Assembly (NCBI RefSeq): GCF_000400485.1
Contig: NZ_ASHR01000037.1
Span: 1-64,000, forward strand
Length of the DNA: 64,000 bases
Direction: 5' to 3'
Origin: Agrococcus pavilionensis RW1
GTDB taxonomy: Bacteria > Actinomycetota > Actinomycetes > Actinomycetales > Microbacteriaceae
Shown here: positions 24,329 through 31,253 of the stretch, one piece after another
Layout: each line of letters opens with the position of its first letter
Numbering within the stretch: position 1 is the stretch's first letter
Made by a program: the position numbers and the translations under genes
Notes under the pieces: model-generated
The model's input: the letters and a program-made list of their open reading frames with translations, nothing else
The model's database searches: none
What the model was told of the DNA's origin: nothing

Positions 24329-25336
24329 ATGCGCCTCTCCGTGCTCGACCTCGCCCCGATCAACCCCGGAGAGACGGCGGGCGAGAGCCTGCAGGGCTCC
24401 GTGCTGCTCGCCCAGGCGGCCGAGCGCCTCGGCTTCGCGCGCGTCTGGTACGCCGAGCACCACAACATGGCGACGATCGCGTCGAGCGCGACGAGCGTGC
24501 TCATCGCCCATGTCGCCGCGCACACGTCGACGATCCGGCTCGGCGCGGGCGGCGTCATGCTGCCCAACCACTCGCCGCTCGTGATCGCCGAGCAGTTCGG
24601 CACGCTCGCCGAGCTGCACCCCGGCCGCATCGACCTCGGCCTCGGCCGCGCGCCGGGCACCGATCAGCGCACGTGGACGGCGCTGCGCCGCGACATCCGC
24701 GCGTCCGACCGCTTCCCCGAGGACGTCGTCGAGCTGCAGGGCTACCTGCGCGGCGAGCCGACCGTGCCGGGCATCAAGGCGGTGCCGGGCCACGGCACCG
24801 ACGTGCCGCTCACGATCCTCGGCTCGTCGCTCTTCGGCGCGCAGCTCGCGGCCGCGCTCGGCCTGCCCTACGCGTTCGCGTCGCACTTCGCGCCGGATGC
24901 GCTGCACCAGGCCGTCGCCGTCTACCGCGAGCGGTTCCAGCCCTCCGCGCAGCTCGCGGAGCCCTTCGTCATCGCGGGCATCAACGCGGTCGTCGCGCCC
25001 TCGCGCGCCGAGGCGCTCGAGATGCAGCGCGAGGTCGCCCGGGCTCGCGTGCGCGGCCTGCTGCTGCGCGACAGCCCGATCGCGCAGCAGGTCGGCGACG
25101 ACGAGCTCGACGCGCTCGCCGCGAGCCCGCAGGCCGCGCCGGTGCAGAAGATGCTGCAGCACACCGCGCTCGGCACGGGCGAGGAGGCGGTGACGACCCT
25201 GCGCCGGTTCCTCGTCGAGGCCGACGCCGACGAGCTCATCATGGCGGTGCACGGCACGACCGCGGAGCGCGTGCGCGCGCTCGAGCTCATCGAGGGCGCG
25301 GGCGGCCTCGCCGACGCCGCTCCGCCCACAGCGTGA
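24329..25336 (+). CDS. LLM-class (luciferase-like) flavin oxidoreductase
   Basis: The 335-residue protein belongs to the bacterial-luciferase-like monooxygenase superfamily (MsnO8-type). Landmarks are [24 protein letters not shown] and [13 protein letters not shown], which form the flavin-binding barrel. Members use FMN or F420, and the substrate is unknown. TAGGCT at 24317-24322, six bases before ATG 24329, with no ribosome binding site, indicates a leaderless message. It ends 45 bases from the converging glycerate kinase gene. Confidence 0.88.
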   Translation: MRLSVLDLAPINPGETAGESLQGSVLLAQAAERLGFARVWYAEHHNMATIASSATSVLIAHVAAHTSTIRLGAGGVMLPNHSPLVIAEQFGTLAELHPGRIDLGLGRAPGTDQRTWTALRRDIRASDRFPEDVVELQGYLRGEPTVPGIKAVPGHGTDVPLTILGSSLFGAQLAAALGLPYAFASHFAPDALHQAVAVYRERFQPSAQLAEPFVIAGINAVVAPSRAEALEMQREVARARVRGLLLRDSPIAQQVGDDELDALAASPQAAPVQKMLQHTALGTGEEAVTTLRRFLVEADADELIMAVHGTTAERVRALELIEGAGGLADAAPPTA

Positions 25337-25381
25337 GCCCCGCGTAGGCGGCTCCCGCGGGCGCGAGCACTCGGAGCGATC

Positions 25382-26509
25382 TCAGCGCGAGCGGAGGGCG
25401 AGGCGCGCGACGGTCGCGGCGGCCGCCTCGACGAGGCTCGCGGCGTCGCGCTGCAGCTCGTCGAGGGTCGCGGGGCCCGGCGCGATCGAGAGCGCCGGCA
25501 CGCCCATCGCCGCGGCCGCCTCGGCGTCGACCGAGCCGGCGATCACGGCGAGCGGCGCGCCCGCGCGAGCGGCGGCAGCGTGCACGACCGAGACGACCTT
25601 GCCGAGCGCCGACTGGCCGTCGAAGCGGCCCTCGCCCGTGAGCACGAGGTCGGCGCCCGCGACCGCGGCATCGAGGCCCGCGAGCTCGGCGAACCACGCG
25701 CCGCCCGCGACGATCTCGCCGCCCGTGAGCGCGCGCAGCACGCTCGCGACGCCGCCCGCCGCACCGGCGCCCGGCACGTCGGCGATCGCGGCGGCCTCCA
25801 CGCCGAGCGCAGCCGCCGCGACCCGGGCGAAGTGCTCGAGCGCGGCGTCGAGCACCGCGACGTCGTCGGGGCTCGCGCCCTTCTGCGGCCCGAAGACGGA
25901 GGCCGCGCCCGCGGGGCCCGCGAGCGGCGCGTCGACGTCGGTGACGAAGCGCCAGCGCGCCGCGCGGGCCCGGGCGTCGAGGCCCGTCGCGTCGAGGTGC
26001 TCGAGCGAGCCGAGCCCGCCGCCGCCCGAGCGCACCGGCCGGCCCGACGCATCCAGCAGCTGCACCCCGAGCGCCGTGAGGAGCCCCGCGCCGCCGTCGG
26101 TCGTCGCCGAGCCGCCGAGCAGGAGCGTGAGCTCGTCGGCGCCGCGGTCGAGCGCGTCGAGCACGACCGCGCCGAGCCCGGCGGTCGAGGCGGCGAGCGG
26201 CTCGAGCGGCACGTCCTCGACCTGCGGCAGCCCCGCGGCCTGCGCGAGCTCGATGACCGCGTGCGAGCCCTCGAGCGCCCAGCGCGCGAGCGCCGGCCGG
26301 CCGAGCGCGTCGACCGTGGGCGTGGCGCGCTCCTCCCCGCCGCGCGCGAGCACGGCGTCGAGGCTGCCCTCGCCGCCGTCGGCCATCGGCAGGAGCGCGA
26401 CGTCGGTGCCCGGCGCCGCGGCGCGGATGCCGCGCGCCGCCGCCTCGCACGCCTCGAGCGCCGTGAGGCTGCCCTTGAAGGCGTCGAACGCGACGACGAC
26501 GCGGGTCAT
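25382..26509 (-). CDS. glycerate kinase (GckA/GarK family, type I)
   Basis: The 375-residue protein matches the GlxK/GarK glycerate kinase family, which phosphorylates D-glycerate with ATP. Signature stretches are VVVAFDAFKGSLTA at the N-terminus, LLPMADGGEGS, LLGGSATTDGGAG and GEGRFDGQSALGK. Its start overlaps the stop of the amidotransferase gene by four bases, making it the last gene of a three-gene operon. No glyoxylate or glucarate genes are adjacent. Confidence 0.92.
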   Translation of the reverse strand: MTRVVVAFDAFKGSLTALEACEAAARGIRAAAPGTDVALLPMADGGEGSLDAVLARGGEERATPTVDALGRPALARWALEGSHAVIELAQAAGLPQVEDVPLEPLAASTAGLGAVVLDALDRGADELTLLLGGSATTDGGAGLLTALGVQLLDASGRPVRSGGGGLGSLEHLDATGLDARARAARWRFVTDVDAPLAGPAGAASVFGPQKGASPDDVAVLDAALEHFARVAAAALGVEAAAIADVPGAGAAGGVASVLRALTGGEIVAGGAWFAELAGLDAAVAGADLVLTGEGRFDGQSALGKVVSVVHAAAARAGAPLAVIAGSVDAEAAAAMGVPALSIAPGPATLDELQRDAASLVEAAAATVARLALRSR

Positions 26510-27225
26510 CGGGTGAGCCCGTAGCGCTCGGCGAAGCGACGGAGGATCGACTGCGGGTGCGAGACGCTCGCGGCGCGGCCCGCGGCGACGAGGTCCTCGA
26601 CCTCGTCGGGGGAGAAGTAGCCGTGGTCGCGGTAGACGCGGATGCGCTGCTCGAGCCCGTCGGCGTCGAGCTCCGGGTGGAACTGCGTGCCGACGACGTG
26701 CTGCCCGACGCGCACCATGTGCACGCACGCGGCCGAGACGGCGAGCGTCGTCGCGCCCTCGGGCGCCTCGGCGATGCCCTCCTTGTGGCCGCCGAACGCC
26801 GTGAAGGCTCGCGGCAGCCCCTCCGTGAGCCAGTCGTCGCCGATGAGGCTCAGCTCGACCGGCGCGACCGACTCGGCGATGCCGCGCACCATGCGGCCGC
26901 CGAGCGCGTGCACGAGCGCGCCGAGCCCGAGGCACGCGCCGAGGTAGGGGATGTCGTCGCGGATGACGCGCTCGCCGAGGTGCGTGAGCCACGCGATCGT
27001 CTCGGCGTGGCCGGGCGGCCGGCGGTGCTCGTCGCTGAAGTTCGCGGGGCCGCCGCCGACGAGCACGGCGTCGACGTCGCGGAGCTCGAGCGCCGGGATC
27101 TCGCGGTCGAGCCGCACGCGCTGGATGCGCGCCTCGTCGAGCGCGCCGAAGCGCACCATCGCCTCGAGCTCGGCGTCGGCGACCTCGTCCTCGGGCCGCG
27201 ACTGCACGACCATGATCCGGCGCAT
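26506..27225 (-). CDS. class I glutamine amidotransferase-like protein
   Basis: The 239-residue protein has the GATase1 triad: Cys98 in YLGACLG, His183 and Glu185 in GTQFHPE. It is of the GMP-synthase-like stand-alone type with no synthetase domain, so it may hydrolyse glutamine for an unknown partner or cleave gamma-glutamyl amides. ATG 27225 overlaps the tag stop by one base (TGATG), with GGAGG upstream. It is the middle gene of the operon. Confidence 0.86.
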   Translation of the reverse strand: MRRIMVVQSRPEDEVADAELEAMVRFGALDEARIQRVRLDREIPALELRDVDAVLVGGGPANFSDEHRRPPGHAETIAWLTHLGERVIRDDIPYLGACLGLGALVHALGGRMVRGIAESVAPVELSLIGDDWLTEGLPRAFTAFGGHKEGIAEAPEGATTLAVSAACVHMVRVGQHVVGTQFHPELDADGLEQRIRVYRDHGYFSPDEVEDLVAAGRAASVSHPQSILRRFAERYGLTR

Positions 27226-27839
27226 CACGCCGCCTCCGCCCTCGAGCCGTCCGCCGCCCACACGCCGCTCGAGCCGCGACGGTGCGAGCCGATGAGGTGC
27301 GTGTCGACGATGCCGACCGCCTCCATGAGCGCGAACATCGTCGTCGGTCCGACGTGCGCGAAGCCGCGCCGCTTGAGCTCCTTCGAGAGCGCGACCGACT
27401 CCGGGCTCGACGTCGGCACGTCGGCGAACGAGCGCGGCATCGGCGTCGACGCCGGCTGGAACGACCAGATGAGGGCCGCGAGCCCGCCGTCGTCCCGCAG
27501 CCGCACGGTCGCGCGCGCGTTCCCGATCGTGGCGTCGATCTTGCGCCGGTTGCGCACGATGCCCGCGTCACCCATGAGCCGGGCGACGTCGTCGTCGCCG
27601 AAGCGCGCCACCGCATCCGGATCGAAGCCAGCGAACGCCGCGCGGAACGCCGGCCGCTTGCGCAGGATCGTCGCCCACGACAGGCCCGACTGGAAGGCCT
27701 CGAGCGAGAGCCGCTCGAACAGGCCGCGCTCGTCGCGCACCGGCATGCCCCACTCGGTGTCGTAGTAGTCGCGCAGCAGCGGATCCGTCGCCGCCCACAC
27801 GGGGCGGGCGAGGCCGTCGTCGCCCACGGTCAGGTGCAT
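27225..27839 (-). CDS. tag: DNA-3-methyladenine glycosylase I
   Basis: The 204-residue protein is a Tag-family helix-hairpin-helix base-excision enzyme that removes 3-methyladenine. Family landmarks are YYDTEWGMPV, LFERLSLEAFQSGLSW and FVHVGPTT-like FAHVGPTTMFALMEA. The two cysteines that help bind zinc in E. coli Tag (near the N-terminus and in the C-terminal segment) are absent here: the N-terminus reads PVWAATDP and the C-terminus THLIGSH. TAGCCT lies seven bases before ATG 27839, so it is probably leaderless. It heads the operon. Confidence 0.9.
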   Translation of the reverse strand: MHLTVGDDGLARPVWAATDPLLRDYYDTEWGMPVRDERGLFERLSLEAFQSGLSWATILRKRPAFRAAFAGFDPDAVARFGDDDVARLMGDAGIVRNRRKIDATIGNARATVRLRDDGGLAALIWSFQPASTPMPRSFADVPTSSPESVALSKELKRRGFAHVGPTTMFALMEAVGIVDTHLIGSHRRGSSGVWAADGSRAEAA

Positions 27840-27874
27840 GCAGGCAAGGCTAGCCGCGCGCCTAGGCTGGATCG
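27840..27874. promoter_or_regulatory. compact divergent promoter of tag and azlC
   Basis: Within 35 bases lie TAGCCT on the minus strand (27852-27847), seven bases before the tag start, and TAGGCT on the plus strand (27863-27868), six bases before the azlC start. Each gene's -35 region must overlap the other promoter. Both messages would begin at the start codon. Confidence 0.65.
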
Positions 27875-28603
27875 GTGCAGACGGATGCGGTGCGACGCGC
27901 CTGGCGCGAGGGAGTGAGCGTCGTCGTGGCCACGAGCGCCTACGGGCTCTCGTTCGGCGCGCTCTCGATCGCCTCGGGCCTCGACCTCTGGCAGACGATG
28001 GTGCTGAGCCTCGTGATGTTCTCGGGCGGCTCGCAGTTCGCGTTCATCGGGGTCGTCGCCGCGGGCGGCGGCATCGCCGGCGTCGCGAGCGCGGCGATGC
28101 TCGGGCTGCGCAACGCCCTCTACGGCATGAGCATGCGGCGCGTCGTGCAGCCGCGCGGGGCGCTGCTGCCGGTCGCGGCGCACGTCACGATCGACGAGTC
28201 GACCGCCGTCGCGCTCGCGCAGGACGAACCTCGCGCGCAGCGCACGGGGTTCTGGGTGACGGGCGTCGGCATCTGGATCGGCTGGAACCTCGCGACCCTC
28301 GCGGGAGCGCTGCTCGGCGACCTGCTGGGCGACCCGCGGCAGTGGGGGCTCGACGCGGCGGCCGCCGCCGCGTTCGTCGGGCTGCTCTGGCCGCGGCTCA
28401 AGGCGCGGCAGGCGGTCGCGGTCGCGGCGGTGAGCGCGGTGCTCGCCGCGGCGCTGCTGCCGGTGCTGCCGGCCGGCATGCCCGTCATCGTCGCCGCGGT
28501 CGTCGGCGTCGTCGTCGGCGTGACGAACTGGCTCGGGCCGCGGCACGAGTCGACGCTGCCCGGCCCGGGTCCGCGGGGGAGCGGGAAGGGGCAGCACTCG
28601 TGA
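27875..28603 (+). CDS. azlC: branched-chain amino acid exporter large subunit AzlC
   Basis: The 242-residue membrane protein is an AzlC-family permease with about six helices. Landmarks are SYGLSFGALS-like AYGLSFGALSIASGL, MFSGGSQFAF and LRNALYGMS. With AzlD it exports branched-chain amino acids or analogues. GTG 27875 fits the leaderless promoter. Its stop overlaps the azlD start by four bases (GTGA). The C-terminal tail is short and basic. Confidence 0.9.
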   Translation: MQTDAVRRAWREGVSVVVATSAYGLSFGALSIASGLDLWQTMVLSLVMFSGGSQFAFIGVVAAGGGIAGVASAAMLGLRNALYGMSMRRVVQPRGALLPVAAHVTIDESTAVALAQDEPRAQRTGFWVTGVGIWIGWNLATLAGALLGDLLGDPRQWGLDAAAAAAFVGLLWPRLKARQAVAVAAVSAVLAAALLPVLPAGMPVIVAAVVGVVVGVTNWLGPRHESTLPGPGPRGSGKGQHS

Positions 28604-28914
28604 CGCTCTGGCACCTGCTGCTGCTCGCGAGCATCGCGGTGCTCGCGATCAAGCTGCTCGGCTACGCGGTGCCGCCGGCCGTCTTCGACAGCCCGCGGCC
28701 CCGGCGCACGCTCGAGCTGCTCACCGTCTCGCTGCTCGCGGGCCTCGTCGCGGTGCAGGCGCTCGGCGGCGACGGGGGCGTCGTGCTCGACGCGCGGATC
28801 CCCGCGGTGCTCGTCGCAGCGGGACTGTTCGCGGTGCGCGCGCCCTTCATCGTCGCGGTCGCCGCCGCGGCCGTCACGGCGGCGCTGCTGCGGGCGTTCG
28901 CGGGCTTCCCCTGA
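28600..28914 (+). CDS. azlD: branched-chain amino acid exporter small subunit AzlD
   Basis: The 104-residue protein is an AzlD-family subunit with three or four hydrophobic helices and the typical LLGYAVPP and RIPAVLVAAGLFA segments. It begins inside the last codons of azlC, so the two are translationally coupled and make the two-component exporter. Confidence 0.88.
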   Translation: MTLWHLLLLASIAVLAIKLLGYAVPPAVFDSPRPRRTLELLTVSLLAGLVAVQALGGDGGVVLDARIPAVLVAAGLFAVRAPFIVAVAAAAVTAALLRAFAGFP

Positions 28915-28964
28915 CCGGCGCGCCGCGTCGGCGGCATTCGCTAGGGTGGCCTGTCGAGGCTCAG

Positions 28965-29015
28965 ACGTTCAAGGTCTGGTTCAGCCTCCGGATCGCTATG
29001 CTGAACGGCACTTGA
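28965..29015 (+). promoter_or_regulatory. garA-ftsR promoter with FtsR-like dyad
   Basis: On the minus strand 28984-28965 reads CTGAACCAGACCTTGAACGT, containing TGAA-N7-TTGA. It matches the motif upstream of the second merR gene at 16 of 20 bases. A strong -10 element TATGCT lies at 28997-29002. A weaker plus-strand copy, TGAA-N6-TTGA at 29002-29015, follows it. This arrangement suggests autoregulation by FtsR or its paralogue. Confidence 0.6.
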
Positions 29016-29055
29016 GACCCTGGCCAGCGATGGCCCATCCGCGTGGAGGAAGCGC

Positions 29056-29511
29056 ATGACCGAGCACGACGGCCGCCAGCCCGGCCGCGACGGAGAGAGC
29101 ACCCAGTCGTGGGGTGACGACTACCGCGCGCAGCTCGCGTCGATGCTGTCCGGCACCACGCCCGAGGACCGCGAGGCGGTCGCCTCGCTGCCGTCGGGGT
29201 CGGCCATCCTCGTCGTCCGCCGCGGGCCCAACGTCGGCGCCCGCTTCCTGCTCGACCAGGACTCGACGATCGCGGGCCGGCACCCCGACGCCGACATCTT
29301 CCTCGACGACGTCACCGTCTCGCGCCGGCACGCGGAGTTCGCCCGCTCCGGCACGACGTTCGAGCTGCGCGACCTCGGCTCGCTCAACGGCACGTACCAC
29401 AACGGCGAGCGCGTCGAGCAGGCGGTGCTGCACGACGGCGCGGAGGTGCAGGTCGGCAAGTTCCGCCTCACCTTCTACCGCTCCCGCCTCGACCTCGAAC
29501 CGCGGCAGTGA
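29056..29511 (+). CDS. garA: FHA-domain protein, GarA/OdhI-like
   Basis: The 151-residue protein has a single C-terminal FHA domain (about 50-140) with the phosphothreonine-binding GRHP, SRRHAEF and NGTYHNG motifs. In mycobacteria and corynebacteria the orthologue (GarA/OdhI) inhibits 2-oxoglutarate dehydrogenase and is switched by PknB/PknG phosphorylation of an N-terminal ETTSVF motif. That motif is missing here, where the N-terminus reads GESTQSWGDDY. The call rests on the FHA domain and on ftsR following directly. GGAGGAAG precedes ATG 29056. Confidence 0.82.
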   Translation: MTEHDGRQPGRDGESTQSWGDDYRAQLASMLSGTTPEDREAVASLPSGSAILVVRRGPNVGARFLLDQDSTIAGRHPDADIFLDDVTVSRRHAEFARSGTTFELRDLGSLNGTYHNGERVEQAVLHDGAEVQVGKFRLTFYRSRLDLEPRQ

Positions 29512-30191
29512 GCGCGCAGGCGGCGAGGAAGGCTGCCGCCCTCCTCTCGATCGGCCAGGTGCTCGCGAAGCTCGGTCCCGAGTTCCCCGACCTGTCGCCG
29601 TCGAAGCTGCGCTTCCTCGAGGACCAGGGACTCATCTCGCCGCAGCGCACGCCCTCGGGCTACCGCAAGTTCGACGCGGCCGACGTCGAGCGGCTCCGCT
29701 ACATCCTCACGCTGCAGCGCGACCACTACCTGCCGCTCAAGGTCATCCTCAGCCACCTCGACGACATCGACGCGGGCCGATCGCCCCAGATCCCGGGCGC
29801 GAACGTGCGCCTCGAGGCGCCGTCGATCCTCGGCAGCGAGCGCCGGCTCTCGCGCAGCGAGCTGCAGGCGGAGGCGGGCGCCTCGAAGCAGCTGCTCGCC
29901 GACGCGATCTCGGCGCAGCTGCTGCCGGGCGCCGAGCCGTTCGGCGAGGCGGCGGTGCAAGCGCTCCGCTCGCTCGTCGAGCTGCAGCGCTTCGGCATCG
30001 AGCCGCGCCACCTGCGCGGCATGCGGCAGTCGGCGCAGCGCGAGGCCGCGCTCATCGAGTCGGCGCTCAAGCCGATGCGCGGCCGCCGCGAGACCGGCAG
30101 CCAGGCGAAGGCGGCCGAGACCGCGCGCGACCTCGCCGGGCAGATCCAGGCCGTGCGCGACCTGCTCACGCGCGACGCGCTCGGCGAGTGA
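29508..30191 (+). CDS. ftsR: MerR-family regulator FtsR
   Basis: The 227-residue protein has an N-terminal MerR winged helix (about 12-80, with SPSKLRFLEDQGLISP and PSGYRKF) and a long helical C-terminal half. Position after garA identifies it as the FtsR orthologue (Rv1828 in mycobacteria). Corynebacterial FtsR binds the ftsZ promoter and activates it. GTG 29508 overlaps the garA stop by four bases. The same window contains ftsZ with a candidate operator. Confidence 0.88.
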   Translation: MSAQAARKAAALLSIGQVLAKLGPEFPDLSPSKLRFLEDQGLISPQRTPSGYRKFDAADVERLRYILTLQRDHYLPLKVILSHLDDIDAGRSPQIPGANVRLEAPSILGSERRLSRSELQAEAGASKQLLADAISAQLLPGAEPFGEAAVQALRSLVELQRFGIEPRHLRGMRQSAQREAALIESALKPMRGRRETGSQAKAAETARDLAGQIQAVRDLLTRDALGE

Positions 30192-30290
30192 GCGCCCGCG
30201 CGTCCCGGCCGCGCGTCGGCGGCAGGGCGTAGACTCGACCCGACACGCCGCGCCGGTCGCAGGTTCCGCCGGGTCGGGGCGGCGGGTCGA

Positions 30291-30330
30291 TACGGTGGGC
30301 GACAACACTCAACCTCACCTTGAAGGTTGG
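30291..30330 (+). promoter_or_regulatory. promoter and operator of the second merR gene
   Basis: TACGGT at 30291-30296 is the -10 candidate. Just downstream, 30308-30327 reads CTCAACCTCACCTTGAAGGT, with TCAA-N7-TTGA and a nested ACCTTgAAGGT palindrome (30317-30327). The site would lie at the transcription start, which suits a repressor. It matches the ftsZ upstream motif at 16 of 20 bases. Confidence 0.6.
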
Positions 30331-30357
30331 GGCTCAGCTCTTCGGAAGGGAACGGCG

Positions 30358-30927
30358 ATGCGCGACGGCACCCGGGATGCAGACCAGGGCGGCACCACCC
30401 GCATCGACGCGGGCCTGCTCTTCACCGACGGGCTGCCGCAGGAGCACGACGCGGTCGGCTACAAGGGCTCGATCGCGGCCGACGCCGCCGGCATCACCTA
30501 CCGCCAGCTCGACTACTGGGCGCGCACCGGGCTCGTCGAGCCGTCGATCCGGCCCGCGCACGGCTCGGGCAGCCAGCGCCTCTACTCGTTCCGCGACATC
30601 CTCGTGCTCAAGCTCGTGAAGCGCCTGCTCGACACCGGCATCTCGCTGCAGCAGATCCGCGTCGCGATGCAGCAGCTCCACGACGCGGGCGTGCGCGATC
30701 TCACGCAGACGACGCTCATCTCCGACGGTGCGAGCGTCTACCTCTGCACCTCGCACGACGAGGTCATCGACCTCCTGAGCAACGGCCAGGGCGTGTTCGG
30801 CATCGCCGTCGGCCGCGTGCTGCGCGAGGTCGAGTCGCAGCTCATCGAGCTCGAGGGCACGCCCGTCGACGAGCGCCCCGTCGACGAGCTCGCCGCGCGC
30901 CGCGCGCGCCGCAGCCGCACCGCCTGA
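30358..30927 (+). CDS. MerR-family regulator (Rv1830-like)
   Basis: The 189-residue protein carries a MerR DNA-binding domain at about 36-105 (AADAAGITYRQLDYWARTGLVEP, SGSQRLYSF) and a short helical C-terminal part. It is the paralogue that in mycobacteria lies two genes after FtsR (Rv1830). Here it follows FtsR directly. ATG 30358 is preceded by GGAAGGGA. The dyad in its leader suggests it regulates itself or is regulated by FtsR. Confidence 0.86.
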   Translation: MRDGTRDADQGGTTRIDAGLLFTDGLPQEHDAVGYKGSIAADAAGITYRQLDYWARTGLVEPSIRPAHGSGSQRLYSFRDILVLKLVKRLLDTGISLQQIRVAMQQLHDAGVRDLTQTTLISDGASVYLCTSHDEVIDLLSNGQGVFGIAVGRVLREVESQLIELEGTPVDERPVDELAARRARRSRTA

Positions 30928-30959
30928 CCCGCCCCGCGCATCCGCCCACTCCCGCGCTC

Positions 30960-31156
30960 GAGTGGCGCCTCCCGCACGTGAGTGGCGCCTCCCGCACGTG
31001 AGTGGCGCCTCCCGCACGTGAGTGGCGCCTCCCGCAGGTGAGTGGCGCCTCCCGCCCCCGAGTGGCGCCTCCCGCCCCCGAGTGGCGCCTCCCGCAGGTG
31101 AGTGGCGCCTCCCGCGGGTGAGTGGCGCCTCCCGCGGGTGAGTGGCGCTTCGCCCC
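30960..31156. repeat. 20-base tandem repeat array between convergent genes
   Basis: Nine exact copies and one degraded copy of the 16-base unit GAGTGGCGCCTCCCGC occur at a strict 20-base spacing. The four bases between copies vary: ACGT three times, AGGT, CCCC twice, AGGT, then GGGT twice. The unit centre is the palindrome GGCGCC; ACGT linkers create CACGTG between units. The array fills most of the 326-base gap (30928-31253) between merR and parA, which holds no gene I can support. Confidence 0.92.
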
Positions 31157-31212
31157 TCGAGCGGTCAGCCCCGCGAGTGCGGACGCGACCACGCAGCGAA
31201 GGGGGAACGCGA

Positions 31213-31244
31213 GAGCGCCCGCACCGAAGGAGGTGCGGGCGCTC
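31213..31244. terminator. terminator of parA
   Basis: A 13-base stem (GAGCGCCCGCACC with its complement at 31232-31244) with a six-base loop lies nine bases after the parA stop codon. It is symmetrical enough to act in both directions. Confidence 0.65.
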
Positions 31245-31253
31245 GCAGCGGGA

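Noticed and set aside
30960-31156. CRISPR array
   Set aside because: The spacers would be four bases long and several are identical; there are no cas genes. It is a simple tandem repeat with a 20-base period.
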